Source of the DNA: CAWHOW01 sp050013795
GTDB taxonomy: Bacteria; Bacteroidota; Bacteroidia; Bacteroidales; CG2-30-32-10
Assembly (NCBI GenBank): GCA_050013795.1
Contig: JBEKEO010000068.1
Span: forward strand, 1-13,589
DNA: 13,589 bases
Reading direction: 5' to 3'
The notes under the pieces were generated by a model. That model was not told the origin of the DNA, did not search any database, and worked only from the letters and a program-made list of their open reading frames with translations. A program made the position numbers and the translations under genes. Below, piece by piece: positions 1 to 7,049 of the stretch. The stretch's first letter is position 1. Every line of letters begins with the position of its first letter.

Positions 1-1
1 A

Positions 2-1510
2 ATATTATATAGCTTTGCAGGCTCGCACATGAGTGAGCCTTATGGCTCTCTCATTTCTGATGGCACCTTTCTGTATGGAATGACAGAGGAGGCTGGCGCA
101 AACCTTTACGGAGTAGTGTTTAAGCAATGTTTACCGGTCACAGTCAGCATTACAGCATCAACAAACCCTATTTGTGCCGGAAATTCAACTACATTAACAG
201 CCAGCGGTGGCTCTACATATTCATGGAGCGGAGGTCTGGGAACCTCAAATCCGGTAACAGTTTCTCCTACCACAGCGACGACCTATACAGTCACCGCCAC
301 CAATACAGCAGGATGCACTGGCACGGGTGGTGTTACAGTTACTGTAAATCCTGTACCAACGGTTGGCGTTTCTGCATCAGCAAACCCAATTTGTAACGGG
401 ACTTCAACAACTTTAACAGCCAGCGGGGCAACCACTTATTCCTGGAGCGGAGGTTTGGGAACGGCAAACCCTTTAACTGTATCACCCACTACAACGACAA
501 CTTACACGGTTACAGGCACTTCATCCGGATGCACGAATACAGCGAATATTACGGTTACTGTAAATTCGCCGGCTATAGGCATTTCAGCATCTGCAAATCC
601 AATTTGTGCGGGAACCTCAACTACTTTGACAGCCAGCGGAGGAACCACATATTCATGGAGCGGAGGGCTGGGTTCAGCAAACCCTTTAACGGTATCACCC
701 ACTACAGTTACAACTTACACAGTTACTGGCACTACCTCAGGATGCACAGGTACGGCGAATGTCACGATTAATGTAAATTCCAATCCAACGATAAGCATAT
801 CAGCATCTGCAAACCCTGTTTGTACCGGAACAACAGGAAATATATATTCAACACAATCAGGAATGACTGGATATACATGGACGATACCATCAGGAGGAAC
901 AATAACAGCAGGAGCAGGTACAGACAGTATCACAGTAACGTGGAATGTAGCAGGAACAGATACTGTAGGAGTAAATTATACTGATGCAAATGGATGTACA
1001 TCTACAACTGCTGCAATTTACAATGTTACTGTTAATTCTTTGCCTCAAACCCCTGTAATAACAATCCATGGAGACACATTAATTTCCAGTGTTACAATTG
1101 GTAATCAATGGTACAATACAAATAATTCAATAACAGGTGCAAATGATAGTATTTATGTTCCTTTAATTACGGGTGATTATTTTGATATTGTAGTCGATTC
1201 CAGTGGTTGTAAATCTGATACTTCAAATAAAATTTATATAGTTATTACAGGAGTAAATGCATTATTTGATAATAATTGCTGTTTTGAGATTTATCCTAAT
1301 CCTGCAAACGATAATATTACAATTGAAAATTCTTCTTTGTCTAAAAATCAGATTATTTCTGTTTACGACATTCAGGGGAATTTGTTAATACAGCAACCGG
1401 TGTTGCTAACAAAAATTACTATTGATGTTTCAGTTTTTGCAGAAGGAATTTATGTAGTAAAAGTGAAAACGGAAAAAGGGGTTGCCGTTAAGAAGTTTGT
1501 GAAAGAGTAA
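2..1510 (+). CDS. T9SS cargo protein with Ig/PKD-like repeats and C-terminal sorting domain (5' partial)
   Basis: This is the end of a large secreted protein whose beginning lies outside the window. The frame is open to base 2, and the codons before the ATG at 29 (ILYSFAGSH) continue directly into MSEPYGSLISDGTFLYGMT...GVVFK. That is the pattern of the GloVer choice-of-anchor tandem repeat (TIGR03803), so the ATG at 29 is internal. Counting from that ATG, residues 36-108, 109-180, 181-251 and 252-337 are four Ig/PKD-like repeats. Each opens SxSA(N)PxC and the first three share TYSWSGGLG and a closing TVNx strand. Residues about 338-415 are a linker strand region. Residues about 417-493 are a type A T9SS sorting domain (FEIYPNPANDNITIE ... 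VYDIQGNLL ... GIYVVKVKTEKG ... KKFVKE). Family knowledge: such domains direct export through the outer membrane and are then cleaved. The function of the missing N-terminus is unknown. Confidence 0.9.
   Translation: MLYSFAGSHMSEPYGSLISDGTFLYGMTEEAGANLYGVVFKQCLPVTVSITASTNPICAGNSTTLTASGGSTYSWSGGLGTSNPVTVSPTTATTYTVTATNTAGCTGTGGVTVTVNPVPTVGVSASANPICNGTSTTLTASGATTYSWSGGLGTANPLTVSPTTTTTYTVTGTSSGCTNTANITVTVNSPAIGISASANPICAGTSTTLTASGGTTYSWSGGLGSANPLTVSPTTVTTYTVTGTTSGCTGTANVTINVNSNPTISISASANPVCTGTTGNIYSTQSGMTGYTWTIPSGGTITAGAGTDSITVTWNVAGTDTVGVNYTDANGCTSTTAAIYNVTVNSLPQTPVITIHGDTLISSVTIGNQWYNTNNSITGANDSIYVPLITGDYFDIVVDSSGCKSDTSNKIYIVITGVNALFDNNCCFEIYPNPANDNITIENSSLSKNQIISVYDIQGNLLIQQPVLLTKITIDVSVFAEGIYVVKVKTEKGVAVKKFVKE
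134..1039 (+). repeat. Tandem Ig/PKD-like domain repeats inside the cargo gene
   Basis: Four coding repeats follow each other: 134-352, 353-568, 569-781 and 782-1039. The first three are about 213-219 bp and remain very similar at the DNA level, for example around ACAGCCAGCGG and CATGGAGCGGAGG. The fourth keeps the opening SISASANPVCTG but then diverges and is 258 bp. Near-identical neighbouring copies suggest recent duplication or gene conversion between units. Confidence 0.85.
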
Positions 1511-1653
1511 TTCTATTGGCAAGAGGAGATGCGGTTATGACGAGACCTGTTTGTAATCGGTTAACGGGAGGCCGTGTTAAAGCCCAAAGCACTATAAACA
1601 AACAGAAAATTAGTAAATCATACAAGTAAGTTATTAGAAAGCAAGCTATACAT
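1511..1653. other. Gap after the cargo gene, unexplained GC-richer stretch
   Basis: No convincing gene is present. Bases about 1517-1600 are visibly richer in G and C than the surrounding intergenic DNA. They contain a possible stem, CCTGTT (1546-1551) with AACGGG (1563-1568), including one G-T pair. The stretch ends in the terminator at 1654-1685. It could be a structured 3' UTR or a processed small RNA of the cargo transcript, but nothing in it matches an RNA family that I recognise. Confidence 0.3.
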
Positions 1654-1685
1654 AAAAGCCACCCCAAATTGAGGGTGGTTTTTTT
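1654..1685 (+). terminator. Rho-independent terminator of the cargo gene
   Basis: CCACCC (1659-1664) pairs with GGGTGG (1673-1678) around an 8-nt loop. The stem is extended by a G-T pair and flanking A/T pairs, and is followed by a run of seven T's (1679-1685). It lies 143 bases after the stop of the cargo gene on the same strand. A hairpin with a U-tract is the standard intrinsic terminator structure. Confidence 0.85.
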
Positions 1686-1726
1686 ATACCTTATTATATT
1701 ATATGCCTATAAACGCAGCATGAGGT

Positions 1727-1831
1727 ATTGTTGCTGCCGAAATAATAACTGATACTAAAGCAACAGTTACTCATACTAAAGCAACAATTACTGATGCTAC
1801 AGCTTTCGTTGCTGATATGAATACTTTGATA
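1727..1831. repeat. Short 21-bp-period tandem repeat (array A)
   Basis: Units at 1748-1768 and 1769-1789 share 19 of 21 bases (core ATACTAAAGCAACA). 1790-1810 is a more diverged copy (ACTGATGCTACAGCT), and 1811-1831 and 1727-1747 are weak edge units. Read in frame from 1727, the repeats give heptapeptides (TDTKATV, THTKATI, TDATAFV) ending at a TAG, but there is no start codon before the TGA at 1721. I take this as a non-coding repeat or a relic of a coiled-coil reading frame, not a gene. Confidence 0.6.
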
Positions 1832-1929
1832 ACGGAAACATAGGTATCGGCAACATTAAACCCGATTTAACTTCCTATGCGTCCATATAAAAGCGATATA
1901 AACTTTCATATTTTTATTACTTTAGCCAT

Positions 1930-2709
1930 ATGATTAAAAGCCGCTTCATCAAGGACTATATAAACTATTATTTCAGGGCAAAAACCAAGTATGCCATACA
2001 TTCTCCCTTTGTTTTTGAGTTTGTAACAAAAGTGCTCAATCAAAAGAAAATAAGAGATGAACAAATTGAAGATATTGAGAAGATAAGGAGGGATCTGCTT
2101 CATTCTTCCAAGGAAATAAATGTGCTTGATTTCGGTACGGGGTCGATATCACACCAAATAGAGCTTCGCAAGGCAAAGGACATTGTAAAAAACTCCTCAA
2201 AAAGCAGGAAATACGCAAACCTGCTTTACAGGACGATTCATTATTATAAGCTTAAAAATATTCTAGAACTTGGAACTTCGGTGGGCATAAGCAGCATGTA
2301 CATGGCTGCTGCGGGCGGCAATGTTATTACCATTGAAGGATGTCCCGAAACGGCAAAACTGGCAGAAGATAACTTTGCTAAATCAAGACTGAAAAACATT
2401 CAGATGAAAACAGGGAATATTAATAAGGTATTACCGGAAATTATTCAACAGCAATCATTTGATTGTGTTTTCTTCGACGGGAACCATACCGAAGAAGCCA
2501 CAAACAGGTATTTTGAATTGTGTTTGCCTTCAATAAAGAACGAAAGTGTTTTTATTTTCGATGATATCAGCTGGTCGGAGGGAATGAAAAAAGCATGGGG
2601 CAATATTAAGCAGCATAACTCCGTTAGAGTTACCATTGATTTATTCTTTATGGGCATTGTATTTTTCAGAAAGGAGTTAAGCAAAGAGGACTTTGTAATA
2701 CGGTTCTGA
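1930..2709 (+). CDS. Class I SAM-dependent methyltransferase (O-methyltransferase type)
   Basis: A predicted cytoplasmic methyltransferase of 259 residues. The Rossmann fold begins at about residue 109 with the SAM-binding motif I ILELGTSVGISS, then VITIEGCPE, whose acidic E would contact the ribose of SAM. CVFFDGNH at about 178 and VFIFDDISWSEGM at about 206 are the later strands typical of the Methyltransf_24/O-methyltransferase group. The first 100 residues are a less conserved, helical, basic region that may shape the substrate site. The substrate cannot be read from the sequence. The ATG at 1930 is taken as the start because it gives a full-length product; there is no clear ribosome-binding site, as is usual in Bacteroidota. 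It ends 45 bases before the ABC ATPase gene and may be a separate unit, since a promoter-like box lies in that gap. Confidence 0.85.
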   Translation: MIKSRFIKDYINYYFRAKTKYAIHSPFVFEFVTKVLNQKKIRDEQIEDIEKIRRDLLHSSKEINVLDFGTGSISHQIELRKAKDIVKNSSKSRKYANLLYRTIHYYKLKNILELGTSVGISSMYMAAAGGNVITIEGCPETAKLAEDNFAKSRLKNIQMKTGNINKVLPEIIQQQSFDCVFFDGNHTEEATNRYFELCLPSIKNESVFIFDDISWSEGMKKAWGNIKQHNSVRVTIDLFFMGIVFFRKELSKEDFVIRF

Positions 2710-2726
2710 AATAATTTATAACTTTG
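2692..2726 (+). promoter_or_regulatory. Putative Bacteroidota-type promoter for the ABC/ATR/plug/UbiA run
   Basis: TAACTTTG at 2719-2726 is an exact match to the known Bacteroidota -7 element TAnnTTTG and lies 28 bases before the ABC ATPase start. A TTTG at 2692-2695 could be the -33 element, but the 23-bp spacing is slightly longer than the usual 19-21. It sits in the gap after the methyltransferase gene. Confidence 0.5.
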
Positions 2727-2754
2727 TTGACCGCTGGGTATTAAAAAGCTTATA

Positions 2755-3495
2755 ATGGCAGAAAAAGAAGAAGTAATAAAGTTGTCGAATATAACCAAGA
2801 ACTACAAAGTTGGGACAGAGGTAGTACGCGCCCTGAGATCTATATCTATGACTATTTATAAAAATGAATATGTTGCGCTGATGGGGCCTTCCGGATCTGG
2901 CAAATCAACTTTAATGAATATACTTGGATGCCTTGATTCCCCTTCCGATGGTCAGTATTTTCTGAACCACCAGGATGTGAGCAAAATGACAGATGACAGT
3001 CTTGCTGAAGTGAGAAATAAAGAGATCGGTTTTGTTTTCCAGACATTTAATCTCCTTCCCCGTTCAACTGCGCTCGACAATGTGGCATTGCCATTGATAT
3101 ATGCAGGATTCAGCAAAGCTAAACGCACTGAACGCGCAAACGAAGTGTTGAAAAGTGTTGACCTTGGCGACAGAACCAAGCACAAACCTAATGAACTTTC
3201 AGGAGGGCAGCGCCAGAGGGTTGCCATTGCAAGGGCTATGGTAAACCATCCTTCTATTATTCTTGCGGACGAACCCACAGGCAACCTCGATTCAAAGATT
3301 TCAATGGAGATAATGGGCTTATTCGAAGAGATCCATAAAGCAGGAAACACTATAATTGTTGTTACTCATGAAGAAGATATTGCCCGTTATGCGCACCGCA
3401 TCATTCGCCTTATCGACGGGAATGTTTCTGCCGATGAGGTAAACACAAATATCAGAACATATCAGGATTTCATTGCCACATCTGTTCATGAATAA
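2755..3495 (+). CDS. ABC transporter ATP-binding protein (LolD/MacB family)
   Basis: A 246-residue ATPase subunit of a LolD/MacB/FtsE-like ABC transporter; these act at the inner membrane with FtsX-like permeases in lipoprotein release, peptide or macrolide export, or cell-envelope remodelling. All motifs are intact: Walker A GPSGSGKST (44-52), Q-loop FVFQTFNLLP with Q96, signature LSGGQ (148-152), Walker B IILADEP (168-174) and switch H205. PTGNLDS after Walker B is typical of this subfamily. The last ~25 residues are a short non-conserved tail. No permease gene lies next to it, so the partner must be encoded elsewhere. It overlaps the adenosyltransferase gene by 8 bases and seems to head a four-gene run. 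The exact transported substrate is not known. Confidence 0.93.
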   Translation: MAEKEEVIKLSNITKNYKVGTEVVRALRSISMTIYKNEYVALMGPSGSGKSTLMNILGCLDSPSDGQYFLNHQDVSKMTDDSLAEVRNKEIGFVFQTFNLLPRSTALDNVALPLIYAGFSKAKRTERANEVLKSVDLGDRTKHKPNELSGGQRQRVAIARAMVNHPSIILADEPTGNLDSKISMEIMGLFEEIHKAGNTIIVVTHEEDIARYAHRIIRLIDGNVSADEVNTNIRTYQDFIATSVHE

Positions 3496-4048
3496 ACCTC
3501 TGAAAATATATACCAAAACCGGCGATAATGGAGCAACTTCTTTGATCGGCGGAACCAGGGTGCCAAAATATGACGTCCGCATTGAAGCTTATGGCACTGT
3601 TGACGAGCTGAATTCATACATCGGACTTATCCGCGACCAGCAAATTGACAATCATTATAGGGATTTTCTTCTTATTATTCAGCATAAATTATTTGCAGCA
3701 GAATCGTTGCTTGCCTGCGACAGTGAAGAAGTGTCAAAGAATCTCCCCAATATAGTTGCGAAAGATATTACTAAGCTTGAAACCGAAATTGATAAGATGA
3801 ATGAATCTTTACCTGAGCTTCATTCTTTTCTTATCCCCGGAGGCAGCATTGTTGTCTCTTATTGCCATATAGCCCGTTGCGTATGCAGGAGAGCCGAAAG
3901 GCTTACTACTAAAATAGCATCTGAATACTCTGTTGATGTTTACGTTTTAACATACCTGAACCGCTTATCCGATTATTTATTTGTTCTGGCAAGAAAAATC
4001 GCCTTTGATAATGGAGTTCCAGAAACTCTTTGGAATCATGGCATCTGA
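3488..4048 (+). CDS. Cob(I)yrinic acid a,c-diamide adenosyltransferase, PduO type
   Basis: Transfers the adenosyl group of ATP to cob(I)alamin or its precursors, making adenosylcobalamin. From the ATG at 3488 the product has 186 residues, normal for the PduO family. It begins MNKPLKIYTKTGDNGATSL, where TGDNGAT (11-17) is the ATP-binding loop. GTVDELNSYIGL (36-47), CRRAER (133-138) and YLNRLSDYLFVLAR (156-169) are the other conserved family segments, all present. An ATG at 3473 would add MPHLF, but the 3488 start puts the family motif at the usual distance from the N-terminus and shortens the overlap with the ABC gene to 8 bases, so I prefer it. The tight overlap indicates translational coupling. 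Bacteroidota commonly use the cofactor for methylmalonyl-CoA mutase; no B12 enzyme is in the window. Confidence 0.93.
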   Translation: MNKPLKIYTKTGDNGATSLIGGTRVPKYDVRIEAYGTVDELNSYIGLIRDQQIDNHYRDFLLIIQHKLFAAESLLACDSEEVSKNLPNIVAKDITKLETEIDKMNESLPELHSFLIPGGSIVVSYCHIARCVCRRAERLTTKIASEYSVDVYVLTYLNRLSDYLFVLARKIAFDNGVPETLWNHGI

Positions 4049-4057
4049 CAAAATATC

Positions 4058-5467
4058 ATGAAAAACTTTTCCCTGTTTTATCGCTTCTTTCTTTTTGCTT
4101 TTCTTTCTTTCTTTTTTAGTTGTTCTCCTTATTTTATTACTGGCGTTCAAGCTCAAAAGACCTATGCAGATTCTCTGAAAAACGCTAAACGTATGGCAAG
4201 ACAAGCAAAGAATAATAAACCCAATGAAGACGATTATTACAAAAAGAATTTCTTTCGCTATGAAGATTATACTTACGATGATAATATTAAAACCATATTG
4301 CTTTATAAAGAAGGTTTTAAGCTTGCACCGCCTTTAATTCAGCTTGGAAGCGATGAAAAAATTCACCTGAGTTTCGATGACCTGAGTGGGGAGTTAAGAA
4401 CGTTTAAATATACTATTATACACTGTGATGCAAACTGGAAGCCTTCCGACCTTATGCCCATGCAATATATCGACGGATTTACTGATGATTTTATAAGTAA
4501 TTACGGCTCCGCTTTTACTATTGAACAAAAATACTATCATTTTGATCTTGTTTTCCCTACTGAAAATCTTAAACCAAACCTTTCGGGAAATTATATCCTG
4601 AAAGTTTTTAAAGATGAAGATACCGACGAAAACCTTATGTTCTCAAGGCGATTTATGATAGTGGAGCCAAAAGTAGAAGTTAGCGGCATAGTGAGAAGAG
4701 CAACTTCTAATGAAGAAATGAATTATAAACAGGAAGTGGATTTTTCTATTTCTTACAGTACCTATCCCATCATCAATCCTTATTCTGACCTAAAAGTGGT
4801 TGTTACCCAAAACGACAGGTGGGATAATGCTAATACGAGCCTTCAACCAAAATATGTAAAAGATAATATGCTTGACTATAATTACACCGACGATCAGAAC
4901 ACTTTTAACGGGGGCAATGAATTCAGGCATTTTGACACAAAAAATATAAAATCTATTTCCGACAGGATAAAAAAAATAACAACCGATTCACTTGGCTATG
5001 AAGTTTATCTTTTGCCTGATGTCAGGAGATCATTTACCAACTATAATACAATAAGCGATATTAACGGAAAAAAACTGATCAAGACCGATGATCCCATTAG
5101 AAGTTCTGATCTGGAAGGTGAATATGCATGTATCCATTTTATGCTGCCTTCTTATGAACCTGTTACAGATGGAAACATATATATTTTCGGTGCATTAACC
5201 GACTGGCATTACCAGAAAGAAGCTCTTATGAAATACGACAGCAAGTATAATGCTTATACAGGAACACTTTACCTGAAACAGGGTTATTATAATTATGAAT
5301 ATGTCCTTTTAAAGAATAACGCCTCCGTTGGCGATGAAACTTTCATAGAAGGCAATCACTACGAGACCGAAAACGATTATTCAATATACGTATACAACCA
5401 GGAACAGGGAACTAACTACGATAAGCTAATTGCTGTAAAAAGACTGAACTCAATAATAAGGAATTAA
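4058..5467 (+). CDS. T9SS plug protein (DUF5103 family)
   Basis: A 469-residue exported protein of the DUF5103 family, now named type IX secretion system plug. Family knowledge: the plug blocks the lumen of the SprA/Sov outer-membrane translocon from the periplasmic side when no PorV-substrate is engaged. The N-terminus is a strong signal peptide (hydrophobic to about residue 30, then GVQAQ); Cys22 in FFSCSP could alternatively be a lipobox, though the sequence around it is a poor match. The first conserved domain spans about 73-207 (DNIKTILLYKEGF, IQLGSDEKIHLSFDDL, YTIIHCDANWKPSD, FMIVEPKV). The C-terminal part, about 370-440, has the E-set/CBM48-like pattern IYIFGALTDW ... YNAYTGTLYLKQGYYNYEY. 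It starts 9 bases after the adenosyltransferase stop. It is full length for the family, with no visible damage. Confidence 0.88.
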   Translation: MKNFSLFYRFFLFAFLSFFFSCSPYFITGVQAQKTYADSLKNAKRMARQAKNNKPNEDDYYKKNFFRYEDYTYDDNIKTILLYKEGFKLAPPLIQLGSDEKIHLSFDDLSGELRTFKYTIIHCDANWKPSDLMPMQYIDGFTDDFISNYGSAFTIEQKYYHFDLVFPTENLKPNLSGNYILKVFKDEDTDENLMFSRRFMIVEPKVEVSGIVRRATSNEEMNYKQEVDFSISYSTYPIINPYSDLKVVVTQNDRWDNANTSLQPKYVKDNMLDYNYTDDQNTFNGGNEFRHFDTKNIKSISDRIKKITTDSLGYEVYLLPDVRRSFTNYNTISDINGKKLIKTDDPIRSSDLEGEYACIHFMLPSYEPVTDGNIYIFGALTDWHYQKEALMKYDSKYNAYTGTLYLKQGYYNYEYVLLKNNASVGDETFIEGNHYETENDYSIYVYNQEQGTNYDKLIAVKRLNSIIRN

Positions 5468-5505
5468 TCAGGTTAAGTGTATTTTGTTCAATTGATAGAT
5501 TAATA

Positions 5506-6393
5506 ATGAGTGTAATTTCCACTGTCTCCAGATACTTTTCTCTTGTAAAGTTTGCACATACTGTATTTGCCCTTCCTTTTGCAATGATAGGGTTTTTCTT
5601 AGGTTTTGCTGATTCAGGAACTGCATTCAGTCTGCGGCTTTTTTTGCTTGTTCTTTTTTGCATGGTCTTTGCGCGCAGCGCTGCAATGGGGTTTAACAGG
5701 TATATCGACAGAAAGTATGATGAACGGAATCCAAGGACTGCAAAACGTGAAATCCCATCGGGAGTTATACCGCCTGCTGCAGTGCTAACATTTGTAATTA
5801 TTAATATTGTGGGTTTTGTTACAACAACTTTTTTTATCAATCGCCTGTGTTTCTTTTTATCACCTGTAGCGATGATAATAGTGCTTGGTTACAGTTTTAC
5901 CAAACGCTTTACTTCCTTATGCCATTTAGTGCTGGGGCTGGGCTTATCCCTTGCCCCTATAGGTGCCTATATTGCGGTCACAGGACATTTCGCATTGTAT
6001 CCGGTCTTATATTCTTTGGCTGTAATATGCTGGGTAGGAGGCTTTGATATTTTTTATGCACTTCAGGATATTGAATTTGACAAATCACAAGGGTTGAAAT
6101 CTATTCCTTCTTGGCTTGGAATTAAAAATTCTTTATGGCTTTCAGCCGGTCTGCATTTAGCGGCTTCATTTATTATTGTGTTTGTCGGAATAGAAATTAA
6201 GTTCGGATTGTTATACTGGCTGGGAACCGTTATTTTTATCGGGCTGCTTTTATACGAACATTTGATTGTGAAACCTTCAAACCTTAACAGGGTAAACCAG
6301 GCTTTTGCCACCCTTAATGGAATAGCAAGTGTTATTTTCGGACTTTTTGTTATTGCCGAACTGATAATTAATAAAATTGCTTATCCCCTTTAA
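5506..6393 (+). CDS. UbiA-family prenyltransferase (UbiA-like / MqnP type, quinone biosynthesis)
   Basis: A 295-residue polytopic inner-membrane enzyme that attaches a polyprenyl chain to an aromatic acid. The first Asp-rich motif is N64-RYIDRKYDERNPRTAKREIP (N64, D68, D72), and the second is D181-IFYALQDIEFD (D181, D188, D192) followed by GLKSIPSWLG. Both bind Mg-diphosphate in this family. About eight hydrophobic segments fill the rest. The RNPRTAKREIPSG form is that of the UbiA-like group (TIGR01475), which in menaquinone-making bacteria is often the futalosine-pathway enzyme MqnP rather than true 4-hydroxybenzoate octaprenyltransferase; the sequence alone does not decide. The 38-nt gap to the plug gene suggests cotranscription. 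No terminator hairpin is seen after it. Confidence 0.88.
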   Translation: MSVISTVSRYFSLVKFAHTVFALPFAMIGFFLGFADSGTAFSLRLFLLVLFCMVFARSAAMGFNRYIDRKYDERNPRTAKREIPSGVIPPAAVLTFVIINIVGFVTTTFFINRLCFFLSPVAMIIVLGYSFTKRFTSLCHLVLGLGLSLAPIGAYIAVTGHFALYPVLYSLAVICWVGGFDIFYALQDIEFDKSQGLKSIPSWLGIKNSLWLSAGLHLAASFIIVFVGIEIKFGLLYWLGTVIFIGLLLYEHLIVKPSNLNRVNQAFATLNGIASVIFGLFVIAELIINKIAYPL

Positions 6394-6429
6394 ACAAAGC
6401 TTACTTTACCACCCAAAACAGTAATACTC

Positions 6430-6765
6430 TATGAGTTTTATATGAAATAAGTGAGATGTTTCATAAAACAAGAGAGATGTCTTGTAAGACAAGAGAGATG
6501 TCATGTAAAACAAGAGAGATGTCTTATAAGACAAGAGAGATGTCTTATAAAACAAGAGAGATGTCATGTAAAACAAGTGAGATGTCTTGTAAAACAAGAG
6601 AGATGTCTTGTAAGACAAGAGAGATGTCATGTAAAACAAGAGAGATGTCTTGTAAAACAAGTGAGATGTTTTAAAATAGTTGCTGCATGTATTATAATAG
6701 TTTGTGCAAGTCTTACAAGAATTTGTGCAAATCTCAAGAGAATTGGTGCAATTTGCCCAATATTT
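6430..6765. repeat. 21-bp tandem repeat array (array B), about 16 units
   Basis: Ten clean units run from 6451 to 6660 without a change of period, built around GATGTCTTGTAAAACAA with positions varying at TCTT/TCAT, GTAA/ATAA and AAAC/AGAC. Degenerate units continue on both sides at the same 21-bp spacing (6430-6450, then 6661-6765, where the copies share TGTGCAA and AGAATT). The 42 bases at 6472-6513 are identical to 6598-6639. Some units carry an inverted repeat (TGTCTT with AAGACA; one is the palindrome GTCTTATAAGAC). The array is open in several frames of both strands because the unit has no stop and 21 is a multiple of three. The heptapeptide frames it produces have no signs of being genes. 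Confidence 0.9.
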
Positions 6766-7049
6766 GGGAAAAATAAGGCAAAAAAAGTAAAAAGAACCAA
6801 AATACAAACTCCAAGTCCCAATATCCAACAGTATTTTTATATGATTTGGGGCTTGAAATTTGGAGCTTGAGACTTGGAACTTATAAAAACCGGGGGAAAT
6901 GGGGAAAGAAAAGGGATTTTTTTTAACTTTGTTGGGGAAATAATGCATAAAAGGTGAAGCAATCCATACAAAAACCGTAATTAGTTAACCGAAAAAGTGA
7001 AACAATAAGTGAGTTATTGGCAATACTAATAATTAAAATATAAAGATTT
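6766..7049. other. Rest of the intergenic gap before the 7050 gene
   Basis: Besides the heptamer inverted repeat, this stretch holds TAACTTTG at 6924-6931, an exact TAnnTTTG -7 match sharing the longer string TAACTTTGTTG with the box at 2719. No TTTG or TTG lies at a suitable upstream distance, because the DNA there is a G/A run. If used, it would give an RNA leader of about 110 bases for the 7050 gene. No coding signal was found. Confidence 0.35.
6804..6884. repeat. Inverted repeat built of imperfect 7-bp units
   Basis: The left arm (6807-6829) reads as heptamers CTCCAAG, TCCCAAT, ATCCAAC. The right arm (6845-6884) reads TTTGGGG, CTTGAAA, TTTGGAG, CTTGAGA, CTTGGAA. The arms are inverted copies: CCAAGTC (6811-6817) pairs exactly with GACTTGG (6871-6877), with further partial pairing inside. 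This could fold into a long imperfect hairpin in single-stranded DNA or RNA. It resembles a dispersed intergenic element and not a terminator, since no U-tract follows. Confidence 0.55.

Noticed and set aside
29..31. ATG at 29 as the true start of the cargo protein
   Set aside because: The upstream codons to the window edge are open and complete the GloVer-type repeat motif (LYSFAG), so the gene begins outside the window.
502..933. Minus-strand frames over the Ig repeats
   Set aside because: They are shadows of the repeated coding DNA on the plus strand and lack any domain signal.
1748..1864. Small gene coding the TDTKATV heptads
   Set aside because: No start codon occurs after the in-frame stop at 1721 and the frame ends after 36 codons.
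3473..3487. Earlier start of the adenosyltransferase
   Set aside because: It adds five residues not expected in the family and lengthens the overlap with the ABC gene; the ATG at 3488 gives the normal N-terminus.
6451..6660. CRISPR array
   Set aside because: The 21-bp units abut each other with no unique spacers, and no cas gene is nearby. It is a plain tandem repeat.
6406..6948. 180-residue minus-strand frame and the plus-strand frames of 139 and 72 residues over the 21-bp array, coding heptapeptide repeats
   Set aside because: The unit has no stop in these frames and 21 is a multiple of three, so they stay open by construction. There is no signal peptide, promoter or plausible fold, and several frames of both strands are open at once.
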